From: Collinsella phocaeensis
Lineage (GTDB): Bacteria > Actinomycetota > Coriobacteriia > Coriobacteriales > Coriobacteriaceae
Assembly: GCF_900119895.1 (NCBI RefSeq)
Contig: NZ_FQLR01000003.1
Span: 124,001-188,000 of the forward strand
Direction of reading: 5' to 3'
Length of the DNA: 64,000 bases
A model generated the notes under the pieces. That model worked only from the letters and a program-made list of their open reading frames with translations. It searched no databases and was not told where the DNA came from. Position numbers and translations under genes: made by a program. Shown piece after piece: positions 16,195 to 24,833 of this stretch (within the stretch, counting starts at the first letter, position 1; each line of letters opens with the position of its first letter).

Positions 16195-17136
16195 TTAGTA
16201 GCGGTTGCGATTTCCGCTGAAGCCACCACGGCCGCCGCGGTCGCCGCCGCGGTCGAAACCGCCACGACGGTCACGGTCGCCGCCACGGCCACCGAAACCG
16301 GAGCGCGGAGCGCCATAGGAGCCGTGGCTGCGGTCGCCGCCGCGGTCGAAGCCGCCACGACCGCCGCGGTCGCCGCCGCGGTCGAAGCCGCCACGCCCGC
16401 CGCGGCCGCCGCGGTCGCCGCCGCGGTCGAAGCCGCCACGACCACCACGGTCGAAGCCGCCACGGCCACCACGGTCGCCGCCGCGGTCGAAGCCACCACG
16501 GCCGCCGCGCTCGTCACGGCCGCCGCGCGGGCCGCGATCCTCGTCGAGGCCAAGGGCGACGAGCGGCTCGATGACCTGATCGAGCTCATCGAGGAGCTGC
16601 TGGGCGGTCTCAGCGGAAAGCTGGGCGACGAGCTTCTTGCGCTTGTTGCCCTGAGCCTCCGCCATCTCGACGGCGTTCTCGCTCGCGAAGACAACGACCT
16701 TGCGCATGTCCTCGTCCTCGGGCTCGATACGGCCGACGATGTCGTTCTTCTCGGCTTCCTTCAGGATCTCGTTGAGCTCACGGAGACGCATGCCCATGAG
16801 ATCGGACATCTCCTTCTGCTCCATCTTGGGCTTGAGCTCGAGGAGCTTGAGCGCGCGGATCAGGATAGCGGTGCGCTCGGCCTCGGCCTCGGCCTCCTTA
16901 GCGAGCTGGGCACGGCGGTTGCGCAGCAGGCGGGCAGCGCGGTTCACCTTGTCGAACAGCTGGTCGTCGAGGTCCACGGGGGCCTCGCCCTTCTTCTCTG
17001 CTTCGGTCTCGGCGGAGACGGCGGTCTCGCTCGCCTCAACGGCCTCGGCGGCCTCGGTAGCGACCTCGGTCTCGGCTACGTTCTCGATGGTCTCGGTCTC
17101 GGTCATGGTCTCTTCGATCTCGCTGTTCTCAAACAT
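16195..17136 (-). CDS. winged-helix protein with a long RGG-repeat tail
   Basis: A 313-residue protein in three parts. Residues 1 to about 55 are acidic and Thr/Glu/Ala-rich. Residues about 60-190 are helical and contain a MarR-like winged helix (ILIRALKLLELKPKMEQKE, then MSDLMGMRLRELNEILK and DIVGRIEPEDEDMRKVV). Residues about 205-313 are almost pure Gly/Arg/Asp/Phe repeats of the type GGRGGFDRGGDRG, ending SGNRNRY. RGG boxes bind RNA and promote phase separation in other proteins. The start has AGGAGG 5 bases upstream, so expression is likely good. The neighbours are unrelated. No known enzymatic motif. A regulator whose tail binds nucleic acid is an inference. Confidence 0.78.
   Translation of the reverse strand: MFENSEIEETMTETETIENVAETEVATEAAEAVEASETAVSAETEAEKKGEAPVDLDDQLFDKVNRAARLLRNRRAQLAKEAEAEAERTAILIRALKLLELKPKMEQKEMSDLMGMRLRELNEILKEAEKNDIVGRIEPEDEDMRKVVVFASENAVEMAEAQGNKRKKLVAQLSAETAQQLLDELDQVIEPLVALGLDEDRGPRGGRDERGGRGGFDRGGDRGGRGGFDRGGRGGFDRGGDRGGRGGRGGFDRGGDRGGRGGFDRGGDRSHGSYGAPRSGFGGRGGDRDRRGGFDRGGDRGGRGGFSGNRNRY
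16199..16530. repeat. tandem GC-rich repeats coding the RGG tail
   Basis: Imperfect 9- to 30-base units based on CCGCCGCGGTCGAAGCC repeat many times on the plus strand, coding GGFDRGGDRGGR-type peptides on the minus strand. Such arrays can expand or contract, so repeat number may vary between strains. Confidence 0.85.
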
Positions 17137-17623
17137 GCGTTCCTCCTGCGCCCGCGGCGCTCTTTCGGCGGCGCCCTCACACGTTCACGCGCCGCATCTC
17201 ACAAAATCGGGCCTTCCGGCCGGACAGTAAGTTTAGGGTCGGATATCCCCGACGACGTGCAGAAACCATGCCTCCATAAAACGTGCGCCAACGAGGGTCG
17301 ACGAAAAGCGCGACGGAGCGGGGCGTCGAGACCCGATATCGGCCGCGATTGCGGCCCCCGATGTCCCAGCAGACCTCGAAAGGACGCTCGCGGCCGGACT
17401 CGAGCCCCCCCCCAGGCGGGCCGGGCATCCCCGTCAACTCCTGGCAGAACGCTCGGGGCAGCCCGGATTCCATTCCGGGTGCGGCCGTCCCAGCGGAGGC
17501 ATCCTCAAGACCCCCTCCGAGGCTGCAGGCCGCCCCGCAAGAAGACGGCACGGACCTCAAGCCATGACCAGCCGATTGGTAGTCGAGGCTCGGCGCCCGG
17601 AGAAGCCGCTCGGGAGGTCCGGC
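17137..17623. other. intergenic region with no recognised gene
   Basis: About 490 bases of GC-rich sequence between two minus-strand genes. A TAAACT hexamer (minus strand, near 17229-17234) could be a -10 for the RGG protein gene but lacks a -35. GTCGGGGATATCCGAC (17236-17251) is a short inverted repeat next to it. Nothing else can be supported. Confidence 0.4.
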
Positions 17624-19240
17624 CTAGTGCTGGCGGTAATGGGCGAAGAAATCGGCCAGGTCCTCCATCGACTCCTTGAGCACGCCCATGCGCGGCAGGT
17701 ACACGATCCGGAAGTGATCGGGTTCGCCCCAGTTGAAGCCGCCGCCGCGCGTGATGAGGATCTTCTTCTCGTGCAGCAGGTCGAGCGCGAACTGCTCGTC
17801 ATCGGTGATGTTGAACTTCTTGACGTCCATCTTGGGGAAGATGTAGAACGCCGCCTTGGGCTTGACGGCGGTGATGCCATCGATGGCGTTGAGCGCCTCG
17901 TACACGTAGTTGCGTTGCTCGTACACGCGGCCGCCGGGACGAATGTACTCGTTGACGCTCTGGTAGCCGCCCAGCGCCGTCTGCACGATGGACTGCGCGG
18001 GCACGTTGGAGCACAGGCGCATGTTGGACAGCATGTTGATGCCCAAGATGAAATCGCGCATGCAGCGCTTGTTGCCGGACAGGATCATCCAGCCCACGCG
18101 GTAGCCGCAGATCATGTGGCTCTTGGACAGGCCCGAGAACGTGACGCACGGCAGGTCGGGCGCGAGGCTCGCGATAGAGATGTGCTCGTAGTCGTCCATG
18201 ATGAGACGGTCATAGATCTCGTCGGAGAAGATCATGAGCTGGTGCCTACGGGCGATCTCGGCGACGCCCTCCAAGATCTCCTTGCTGTAGACCGCGCCCG
18301 TGGGGTTGTTGGGGTTGATGATGACAAGCGCCTTGGTGCGGCTCGTGATCTTCTTCTCCATGTCCTCCAGGTCGGGGTTCCACTCGTTTTGCTCGTCGCA
18401 GAGATAGTGGACGGGGTTGCCGCCCGCAAGCGTGACGCACGCGGTCCACAGCGGATAGTCCGGGCTGGGGATGAGGATCTCGTCGCCGTCCTCGATAAGC
18501 GCGTGCATGGCGAGCTGGATGAGCTCGGACACGCCGTTGCCGGTGTAGATGTGCTTCATGTCCACACCGGGGATGTTCCGCAGCTGGGCGTACTGCATGA
18601 TCGCCTTGCGGGCGGCGAAGAGCCCGCGGGAATCCGAGTAGCCCTCGCACTCCGTGAGCTGCTGGCGCATGTCGAAGACGACCTCGTCGGGCGCGCGGAA
18701 GCCGAAGGGCGCAGGATTGCCGATGTTGAGCTTGAGGATGCGGGCGCCGTCCTCCTCCATGCGGTTGGCCTCGTCGACGACGGGGCCGCGGACATCGTAG
18801 AGGACGTTATCGAGCTTGGAAGACTTCTTGAACTCGCGCATGGGGACGCTCCTTTGCGTTTCGCAGACGTTGCGGACGATTTCGGCGCCATCGGTCGCGG
18901 GCGTCGGGGGAATGGCGGCGGCAGGCCGCCTCGCAGCTCGCTCCTCAGGGGGACGGGGCCGCCCGGAAGCAGGCGCGCCCCGGCGGCCAAGCCCTTCATC
19001 GCACGCATCGTGCATCGAGCCCTCGCCAGCCGCGAGCCAGCGCTCGCGCACGTCGAGAACGCGGGCGAGCAACGCCATCACATCGGCACGAGGCAGGGTC
19101 TTGCCGCTCACATACTGGCTGACCTGGCTCTTTCCGAGCCTTCCCCCCAGCTCGCCCGCAACCCGGATGACATCGGCCTGCTTGAAGCCGGCATCTGCCA
19201 TCGCATCTGCGAGTCGCCCCGCAAAGGTATCGTCGGCCAT
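17624..19240 (-). CDS. alaT: XRE-type HTH domain fused to an AlaT-like aminotransferase
   Basis: A 538-residue fusion. Residues 1 to about 75 are a Cro/C1-type helix-turn-helix (KQADVIRVAG, then GKSQVSQYVSGKTLPRADVM). A Pro/Ala/Arg-rich linker runs to about 133. Residues 134-538 are a full-length AlaT-type alanine aminotransferase (405 residues): NIGNPAPFGF, SPDYPLWTACV, NPNNPTGAVYS, the PLP lysine in FSGLSKSHMICGYRVGW, and the substrate Arg in HFRIVYLP. AlaT makes alanine from pyruvate and glutamate. The fusion starts at 19240 with GGAGGTGGAG upstream. The aminotransferase portion has its own strong SD and ATG at 18841, so two products are possible. GTTCAA half-sites crowd the upstream region, fitting autoregulation by the HTH domain. 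Confidence 0.88.
   Translation of the reverse strand: MADDTFAGRLADAMADAGFKQADVIRVAGELGGRLGKSQVSQYVSGKTLPRADVMALLARVLDVRERWLAAGEGSMHDACDEGLGRRGAPASGRPRPPEERAARRPAAAIPPTPATDGAEIVRNVCETQRSVPMREFKKSSKLDNVLYDVRGPVVDEANRMEEDGARILKLNIGNPAPFGFRAPDEVVFDMRQQLTECEGYSDSRGLFAARKAIMQYAQLRNIPGVDMKHIYTGNGVSELIQLAMHALIEDGDEILIPSPDYPLWTACVTLAGGNPVHYLCDEQNEWNPDLEDMEKKITSRTKALVIINPNNPTGAVYSKEILEGVAEIARRHQLMIFSDEIYDRLIMDDYEHISIASLAPDLPCVTFSGLSKSHMICGYRVGWMILSGNKRCMRDFILGINMLSNMRLCSNVPAQSIVQTALGGYQSVNEYIRPGGRVYEQRNYVYEALNAIDGITAVKPKAAFYIFPKMDVKKFNITDDEQFALDLLHEKKILITRGGGFNWGEPDHFRIVYLPRMGVLKESMEDLADFFAHYRQH
18841..18858 (-). promoter_or_regulatory. internal ribosome binding site and ATG within the HTH-AlaT gene
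   Basis: CGCAAAGGAGC on the minus strand (18858-18848) lies at ideal spacing before an in-frame ATG at 18841. Translation from here gives MREFKKSSKLDNVLYD and a 405-residue AlaT of normal length without the HTH domain. Confidence 0.6.
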
Positions 19241-19258
19241 GGCGCTCCACCTCCATAA

Positions 19259-19347
19259 GTTCAATTTCTGTAAGATATTGAACTACTATCCCTGCTCAAA
19301 GGGTTCAAAGTTCAATTTTTGGCAGTCTAGCACAGTTTGAATTGAAC
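19259..19347. promoter_or_regulatory. operator array of GTTCAA(T) half-sites upstream of HTH-AlaT
   Basis: GTTCAAT occurs at 19259-19265 and 19310-19316, GTTCAAA at 19303-19309, and the complement ATTGAAC at 19277-19283 and 19341-19347, with a variant TTTGAA at 19336. The 19259/19277 pair forms an inverted repeat with an 11-base spacer directly before the start codon. TTGAGC (minus, 19299-19294) and TATCTT (19277-19272), 16 bases apart, are a possible promoter buried in the array. Confidence 0.6.
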
Positions 19348-19360
19348 TCCATGGAGATTC

Positions 19361-19534
19361 CGAGCTGTTCGTCGGAAGGGGCGCAGCATGGGTGTGCGCG
19401 GCGCGCACCGCCGCCCGAGGCCCAAAAGCGGGCGCGGCGCTCATGTCCCACCGCGCCCGCGTGAGACGGGATCGCCCGCAGCCGCCATGCGCCGGGGCGC
19501 CTGCGCCCCGGCATGGTCCCGGCGGCTCGAAACG
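19361..19534. other. gene-free stretch with a GC-rich hairpin
   Basis: CCGGGGCGC-ct-GCGCCCCGG with flanking CCATG/CATGG (about 19485-19516) forms a strong stem. No gene is seen between the operator array and the murB terminator. Confidence 0.4.
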
Positions 19535-19574
19535 CGATCGCTCCCCGAGCGGCCACGTGCCCGGGGAGCGATCG
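19535..19574 (-). terminator. terminator downstream of murB
   Basis: A perfect 13-bp stem, CGATCGCTCCCCG (19535-19547) with CGGGGAGCGATCG (19562-19574), and on the minus strand CGTTTCG. It lies 65 bases past the murB stop. Confidence 0.65.
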
Positions 19575-19639
19575 TCTTCCACGCCCGCCATGCACCCGCG
19601 CGGCAAGCGGGCAGGTGCCGCAACTCGCCGCGCGGGCTC

Positions 19640-20599
19640 CTAGAACTCGCCGACGCGGCGGACCTCCGTCTCCAAATCGACGCCGAACTGCTGCTTGACC
19701 TCGGCCTGGATATGCTCGATGAGGCCGTTGACGTCCGCAGCCGTCGCGCCGTCGGCGTTGACCACGAAGCCACAGTGCTTCTCCGACACCTGGGCACCGC
19801 CGACCCGCGCGCCGCGCAGGCCGGCATCCATGATGAGCTTCCCGGCGAAATACCCTTCCGGGCGCTTGAACGTCGAGCCCGCGCTCGGCATCTCGAGCGG
19901 CTGCTTCTCCTCACGCCGGCGCTGGAAATCGTCCATCGCCGAACGGATCTGCTCGGGCGCGTCCGGGACCAGCGAGAACGTTGCGGAAAGGACGATCAAG
20001 CCATCATCGTGGACGCGGCTTTTGCGGTATCCCATGGACAGCTCTTCGCGCGAGAAGGTCCGGACGCGTCCCGAAGCGCGCGACCCGTCGGGCAGCTCGG
20101 GGCCGGGAACGTAAGCCTCGATGGACTCGAGGACGTCGGAGGTCGAGCCGCCGTACGCCCCCGCGTTCATGAAGCACGCGCCGCCGACCGTGGCCGGGAT
20201 CCCCCAAAGCGGCTCCATGCCGGAAAGGCCGGCGTCGGCCGCGGCGATGGCGACATCGCGGAGCAGCGCGCCCGCCTGAGCGCGCACGCGAGACCCCTCG
20301 ACCTCGATGGCGGCGAGGTTCTCGCGCAGCAGGACGACGACGCCGCGCACGCCGCGGTCACCCACGAGCAGGTCACTGCCGTTGCCCACCACCAGGACGG
20401 GAACCGGGCCCATCGCGCAGACGTCGAGCACGCGCACGAGCGCCTCGGGGGTCTCGGGGGTCACGAGGACATCGGCCGGGCCGCCGATCTTGAAGGTGGT
20501 ATGCGCCCGCATGGGCTCGCTCATCACCACGTTGTCCTCGCCCGCCGCCATGGCCAGGGCGGAAAGGAGGCTGGGGTCGAAGCTGTCGAACTCGTGCAT
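19640..20599 (-). CDS. murB: UDP-N-acetylenolpyruvoylglucosamine reductase MurB
   Basis: A 319-residue FAD enzyme that reduces UDP-GlcNAc-enolpyruvate to UDP-MurNAc with NADPH, the second committed step of peptidoglycan synthesis. It has the FAD-binding AHTTFKIGGPADV and VGNGSDLLV, the GIPATVGGACFMNAGAYG loop, and PSAGSTFKRPEGYFAGKLI carrying the conserved serine region near the active site. Lacking the extra loop of E. coli MurB, it belongs to the shorter type II group. The start at 20599 (MHEFDSF) follows AAGGCGGTG; an in-frame ATG at 20620 is seven codons upstream but lacks an SD. It is monocistronic here. Confidence 0.94.
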   Translation of the reverse strand: MHEFDSFDPSLLSALAMAAGEDNVVMSEPMRAHTTFKIGGPADVLVTPETPEALVRVLDVCAMGPVPVLVVGNGSDLLVGDRGVRGVVVLLRENLAAIEVEGSRVRAQAGALLRDVAIAAADAGLSGMEPLWGIPATVGGACFMNAGAYGGSTSDVLESIEAYVPGPELPDGSRASGRVRTFSREELSMGYRKSRVHDDGLIVLSATFSLVPDAPEQIRSAMDDFQRRREEKQPLEMPSAGSTFKRPEGYFAGKLIMDAGLRGARVGGAQVSEKHCGFVVNADGATAADVNGLIEHIQAEVKQQFGVDLETEVRRVGEF

Positions 20600-21080
20600 A
20601 GGGCACCGCCTTACATACATAGCGTGTAGATTCGCGTTGACTATACCCCAGACGCCCGCACGGACGCCGCCGACACGCCCCTCTTTGCGATCGGGAGGAA
20701 TTCTCCCAATTTCGCGATTTGGAACGAACGGCGCAAGAGGAAGCGGGATTCAGGCGGGCAGAATCGGCAGAGACCTGAGCGGGGTCAGCCGCGCCGACGG
20801 GAACGGAAGCGGAAGGCACCCTGCCTGCAGAGACGGGGGCGGAGTGGGCCGCGCAGGCCGAAACGCGCTTAACGGCAGGCCGCGTCGGTGGAGGCGGGAG
20901 AGGAGACGGCGGACCGGGGGCTGCCGACACGTGCAAGAGCCATCACGGCACCCGCGGGTGCTGACGGCGCCTGCGGGCCATCGGCTTCCCGCCCCTATGC
21001 CCCACATGCCGTGGACCGAGCGGCGGGGCGAACGAAGTATGTTGCAGATTTGGTCACATGTTACGAATCGCCGCGCGTCC
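20600..21080. other. intergenic region between murB and the riboflavin operon
   Basis: About 480 bases with no supported gene. TATAGT (minus, near 20641-20646) could be a murB -10 but no matching -35 is seen. Open frames in the stretch lack ribosome binding sites. Confidence 0.4.
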
Positions 21081-21110
21081 TTGTTGCGCGGGCGGCCGCG
21101 GGTGTATAGT
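21081..21110 (+). promoter_or_regulatory. promoter of the ribU-ecf operon
   Basis: TTGTTG (21081-21086), an 18-base spacer and TATAGT (21105-21110), placing transcription start a few bases before the FMN riboswitch. Confidence 0.65.
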
Positions 21111-21120
21111 CGAGCTGTAT

Positions 21121-21248
21121 GTTTCATGGTTGGGTGAAATTCCCTACCGGCGGTGATCGATGGCGGAGCCATCGCGAGCCCGCGACCCGCGCAAGCGGCT
21201 GATCCGGTGAGAATCCGGAGCCGACGGTACAGTCCGGATGAGAGAAAC
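21121..21248 (+). ncRNA. FMN riboswitch (RFN element)
   Basis: The conserved RFN blocks are present in order: GGGTGAAATTCCCTACCGGC, then GGCGGAGCC with a stem, AGCCCGCGACCC, GATCCGGTGAGAATCCGG, GCCGACGGTACAGTCCGGAT and GAGAGAA. The closing stem is GTTTC (21121-21125) with GAAAC (21244-21248). It ends 14 bases before the ribU start codon and close to its SD, so FMN binding probably blocks translation; no separate terminator hairpin is seen. Confidence 0.95.
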
Positions 21249-21262
21249 GCGAGGTTACCCCT

Positions 21263-21820
21263 ATGCACAACCGTATCGACAGCAAGCGCATCGCCCTCAC
21301 CGCCCTCTTCACGGCGGCTTCCCTCATGGCGAGCTTCATCCAGATCCCCATCTTCCCCGCGGCACCCTGGCTCATGTACGACCCCTCCGGCATCATCTGC
21401 CTGATCGCGGGTATGGCCTTCGGACCCAAGCTCGGCTGCGCCGTCGCCGTCATCAGCTGGCTTCCGCGCATCCTGCTCGACCCCATCGGGGCGCCCATGG
21501 GCATCCTCTCAACCTGCGCCCTCGTGATTCCCTCCGCGCTCGCCTACCGCGCGCGGCGCACGCGCGCCGCCTCGATCGCCGGCATGGCCATGGGCGCCGT
21601 GCTCTCCATCGCGATCGCCTGCGCGATGAATCTCGTGGTCACGCCGTTGTACACGGCCGTAAGCGTCGCCGACGTCGCCGCGATGATCATCCCCGTGCTG
21701 CTCCCCTTCAACGCGCTGAAGATGGCCATCAACGTCGCCGCGGGCCAGGTGTTCCTCGCCCCCTGCCTGCGCGTCGTGGACGCGGGCGCGCCGCAGGCCG
21801 CCGCCCGCTCGGCACGCTAG
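21263..21820 (+). CDS. ribU: riboflavin ECF transporter S component RibU
   Basis: A 185-residue membrane protein, the substrate-binding subunit of an energy-coupling-factor importer. It has about five or six membrane helices, and the family's AALFTAASLMASFIQIP opening and LPFNALKMAIN segment near the C-terminus. The FMN riboswitch directly upstream identifies the vitamin as riboflavin or FMN. The SD is GAGG, 8 bases before the ATG. The genes for the energizing module (EcfA, EcfA', EcfT) follow in the same operon, so the whole importer is encoded together. The C-terminal tail is Ala/Arg-rich and probably cytoplasmic. Confidence 0.92.
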   Translation: MHNRIDSKRIALTALFTAASLMASFIQIPIFPAAPWLMYDPSGIICLIAGMAFGPKLGCAVAVISWLPRILLDPIGAPMGILSTCALVIPSALAYRARRTRAASIAGMAMGAVLSIAIACAMNLVVTPLYTAVSVADVAAMIIPVLLPFNALKMAINVAAGQVFLAPCLRVVDAGAPQAAARSAR

Positions 21821-21853
21821 GACCCCATTCGCCGCAACGGACCCGGTCCCGCC

Positions 21854-23848
21854 ATGCACGACATCAATCGCCCCCACACAACTCAGGCCGGCCCCAACCG
21901 AACGGGCGCCGAAACCCCGCACGGCATCGAACGGCGCCGTCCATTCGCCCCCGGCCCGGATGGACGGCAGGGCGACGCGGACACGCCCCTCATCGAGGTC
22001 GCCGATGCCTCCTACTCCTATCCCGGCGCCGACCGTCCCGCGCTTGAGCGCGTGGGCCTGCGCATCATGCCCGGCGAGCGGCTCTGCGTGCTCGGCGGCA
22101 ACGGGTCGGGTAAATCCACGCTACTCCAACTCATGAACGGCCTGATCGCCCCCGATGCCGGCTGCGTCCGGATCGCGGGCAGCGACATCTCGCACGGCGG
22201 GCCCTCCGCGCGCGCCGCGCGTCGCGACGTCGCGCTCGTTCTGCAGAATCCCGAGGACCAGATGGTCACGAGCGTCGTCGAGGACGATGTCGCCTTCGGG
22301 CCCGAGAACCTCGGCGTCCCCCGGGCGCAGATCGCGGAACGCGTCGCCGAGGCCCTTGCAGCCGTGGGCATGGCCGCAGAGGCGCGCCGCGACCCCGCCG
22401 ACCTCTCGGGCGGACAGCGCCAGCGCGTGGCGATCGCGGGAGCCCTGGCGATGCGACCGCGAGCGCTGCTCCTCGATGAGCCCTGCGCCATGCTGGACCC
22501 CGCAGGTCGATCCGACGTCATGGCCTGCATCGACGATCTTCGCAAGCGCGGCATCGCCATCGTCCACGTCACGCATTTCATGGACGACGCGCTCGCCGCC
22601 GACCGCGTCGTCGTGTTGGAGCACGGCGCCATCGTATGCGAGGGGACGCCGAAGGAGGTGTTCTCGCGCGTCGGCGAGCTGCAGGACCTGGGGCTCGAGC
22701 CCCCCTTTGCCCTGAGACTCGCCCGAACCCTGCGCGCGGGCGGGCTCGATATCTGCCCATCGTGCGCCCTCGACGCGCGCGCCCTGGCGCACCGCGTGGC
22801 CGAACTCCTGAACGTCCGCCGGGCCGGCGACGATGCGCCCGCCAGCTCCCCCGCAGCCGGCAGGCTCTTTACGACCGGCACGGCACCCGACGATACGAAC
22901 GCCGACGATACGCCGGCTCCCGCACTCACGTTCCACAACGTCTCGTTCTCCTACGGCGATGCCGCGACAGCGCGCAGGCGGATCTTCCCGCAGGCGCGCC
23001 ACCGCACCCAGGCGTTGCCGTCGGAGCCCCTCGCCGTCAGCGACCTTTCCGCCGAGATTGCCTTCGGTCACATCACCGCGCTGGTCGGACGCACCGGATC
23101 CGGCAAATCCACCACCGCCGAACTCGCCTGCGCGCTCAAGCTCCCCCGCTCTGGCCGCGTTGTCGTCGCGGGCATCGACACCGCTGACCTTGCGCACCGC
23201 AGGGACCTGCGAAGATCGGTCGGATATGCGGCGCAGCTTCCCGAGCATCAGCTTTTCGCCGAAACCGTCTTCGACGACGTTGCTTTTGGGCCGCGCAACC
23301 TCGGCGCCGACCCTGCATCCATCGACGCGCTCGTCCGAGCTTCGCTCGAGCGCTGCGGCATCGCAGCGGATGATGCGCTGCTGCGCCGCTCCCCGTTCGC
23401 CCTGTCCGGTGGTCAGCAACGGCTCGTGGCGCTTGCGGGCGTGCTCGCTATGGACCAGCCCGTGCTCATCCTCGATGAGCCCATGGCAGGGCTCGATCCC
23501 GCCGGACGTGCCCACATGCGCAGCTTGCTGCTGCGCCTGCGCGCGGACGGCAAGGCCATCTTGATGATCACGCACGACATGGACGACGCCGCCGAGCTTG
23601 CCGACCATATGATCGTGCTTGAGGGCGGCAGCATCGTCGCTCGCGGGTGCCCGCGAGGCGTGTTCGCGGGCGCGCGCGCAACGGGCTTCGAATCCACCGG
23701 CAGCCAAAAGGCGCTCGACGCGCTCGGGACCCCGAAGCCGCTTGCGTTCGCGCGCGAGCTCGCGCGGCTCGGCACGCCACTGCCACGCGACCCGATCACT
23801 CTTGACGAGCTTGTCGAGGAGGTGATCGGCTATGGCCTTGCGCGCTAG
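21854..23848 (+). CDS. ecfA: fused ECF transporter ATPase (EcfA-EcfA')
   Basis: A 664-residue protein carrying both energizing ATPases in one chain. Domain 1 (about 46-270): Walker A GGNGSGKST, signature LSGGQRQRVAIAGAL, Walker B LLLDEPCAMLDP, switch His in VTHFMDD. Domain 2 (about 350-640): Walker A GRTGSGKST, signature LSGGQQRLVALAGVL, Walker B LILDEPMAGLDP, switch His in ITHDMDD. The first 45 residues are low-complexity. A linker of about 75 residues joins the domains. In most organisms EcfA1 and EcfA2 are separate; the fusion keeps their order. The start at 21854 has no good SD. Its end overlaps ecfT by 17 bases. Confidence 0.9.
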   Translation: MHDINRPHTTQAGPNRTGAETPHGIERRRPFAPGPDGRQGDADTPLIEVADASYSYPGADRPALERVGLRIMPGERLCVLGGNGSGKSTLLQLMNGLIAPDAGCVRIAGSDISHGGPSARAARRDVALVLQNPEDQMVTSVVEDDVAFGPENLGVPRAQIAERVAEALAAVGMAAEARRDPADLSGGQRQRVAIAGALAMRPRALLLDEPCAMLDPAGRSDVMACIDDLRKRGIAIVHVTHFMDDALAADRVVVLEHGAIVCEGTPKEVFSRVGELQDLGLEPPFALRLARTLRAGGLDICPSCALDARALAHRVAELLNVRRAGDDAPASSPAAGRLFTTGTAPDDTNADDTPAPALTFHNVSFSYGDAATARRRIFPQARHRTQALPSEPLAVSDLSAEIAFGHITALVGRTGSGKSTTAELACALKLPRSGRVVVAGIDTADLAHRRDLRRSVGYAAQLPEHQLFAETVFDDVAFGPRNLGADPASIDALVRASLERCGIAADDALLRRSPFALSGGQQRLVALAGVLAMDQPVLILDEPMAGLDPAGRAHMRSLLLRLRADGKAILMITHDMDDAAELADHMIVLEGGSIVARGCPRGVFAGARATGFESTGSQKALDALGTPKPLAFARELARLGTPLPRDPITLDELVEEVIGYGLAR

Positions 23849-24638
23849 CATCGGGCAATACCTCAACGGGAACTCGCCGCTCCATCGCGCGGATCCGCGC
23901 GCCAAGCTCGTCGTCGCCCTCGCCTACATGGCGAGCTGCCTGTTCGTAACCGATTTCGCCTCGCTCGCTCTCGCCGCGGCGCCGATCGCCGCCGCGGCGA
24001 CCTGCGCGCGCGTGCCGTGGCGCCATCTCGCCGGCAGCCTCAAGCCCATCGCGCTCTTCCTGCTGATCACCTCGCTCGTGAACCTCTTTCTCGTGCAGAC
24101 CGGGGATCTCGTCTTCGCTCTCGGACCTCTGAGCATCCATACCGACGGCATCACGGCCGCCGCACTTTACACTGCCCGCTTCCTGCTTCTGGTCTGCGCA
24201 GGTGGTCTGCTGCTCGCCTGCACCACGCACGTCGAGCTCGCCGACGCCGCCGCGCGCCTCATGTCTCCGCTCGAGCGCATCGGGGTTCCCGTAAGCCAGG
24301 CTGCCCTCATCTTCACCATTGCCCTACGGTTCGTGCCCACGCTGCAGCGCGACGCGGCGACGATCATCGCCGCCCAGACCGCTCGCGGGGCCGACCTCGA
24401 GCGCAAGAGCGCGCTGGCCCGCGCCCGCGCTTGCCTGCCCGTCGCCGTTCCGCTGTTCGCCGCAGCCGTGCGCCACGCCGACACCCTCGGTCGCGCGATG
24501 GACGCCCGCTGCTATACGGGCGGTGAGGGACGCACCCATCTGCACGCCATGCACTTTGACCCGCGCCTCGACGGCGTGCTGGGACTCTGCTGCATCGGCT
24601 ACCTTATCGCCTTGGCCGCGGTGCGCATCCTGCTCTAG
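23832..24638 (+). CDS. ecfT: ECF transporter transmembrane protein EcfT
   Basis: A 268-residue membrane protein that couples the ATPases to the S component. It opens with NGNSPLHRADPRAKLVVAL, typical of EcfT/CbiQ, and has about five or six membrane helices. The coupling region carries the Ala-Arg-Gly motif (TARGADLERK) and a second one near AMDARCYTGG, which insert into the ATPase grooves. The start lies inside the end of ecfA (17-base overlap), implying translational coupling. This completes the ribU operon; no S component other than RibU is seen, so the module may also be shared with S components elsewhere. Confidence 0.92.
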   Translation: MALRASIGQYLNGNSPLHRADPRAKLVVALAYMASCLFVTDFASLALAAAPIAAAATCARVPWRHLAGSLKPIALFLLITSLVNLFLVQTGDLVFALGPLSIHTDGITAAALYTARFLLLVCAGGLLLACTTHVELADAAARLMSPLERIGVPVSQAALIFTIALRFVPTLQRDAATIIAAQTARGADLERKSALARARACLPVAVPLFAAAVRHADTLGRAMDARCYTGGEGRTHLHAMHFDPRLDGVLGLCCIGYLIALAAVRILL

Positions 24639-24721
24639 GGAACCGCGTGGCGCGGGGTGCACCCCTCTCGTGCGACGGCCGTCCCCCATCGGGACCAGCT
24701 CTAGGGAACCGCATGGTGCGG
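24632..24721. repeat. 24-base direct repeat at the ecfT stop codon
   Basis: GCTCTAGGGAACCGC plus RTGGYGCGG occurs at 24632-24655 and again at 24698-24721 (22 of 24 identical, 66 bases apart). The first copy contains the ecfT stop codon. A run of about ten C follows the second copy (from 24729). It looks like a local duplication. Confidence 0.7.
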
Positions 24722-24833
24722 AGGCGCACCCCCCCCCCGCCGCCGCGAGGGGGCCGATGCACCCATGGGAAACGATGTGCCCCGCACGTTCACGCGGTCA
24801 TCTCGCTACGATCGGGCTTGCAGACGTCAATTA

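Noticed and set aside
16199-16530. possible CRISPR array
   Set aside because: The repeats are contiguous, of variable length and in frame within the RGG protein gene; there are no unique spacers and no cas genes.
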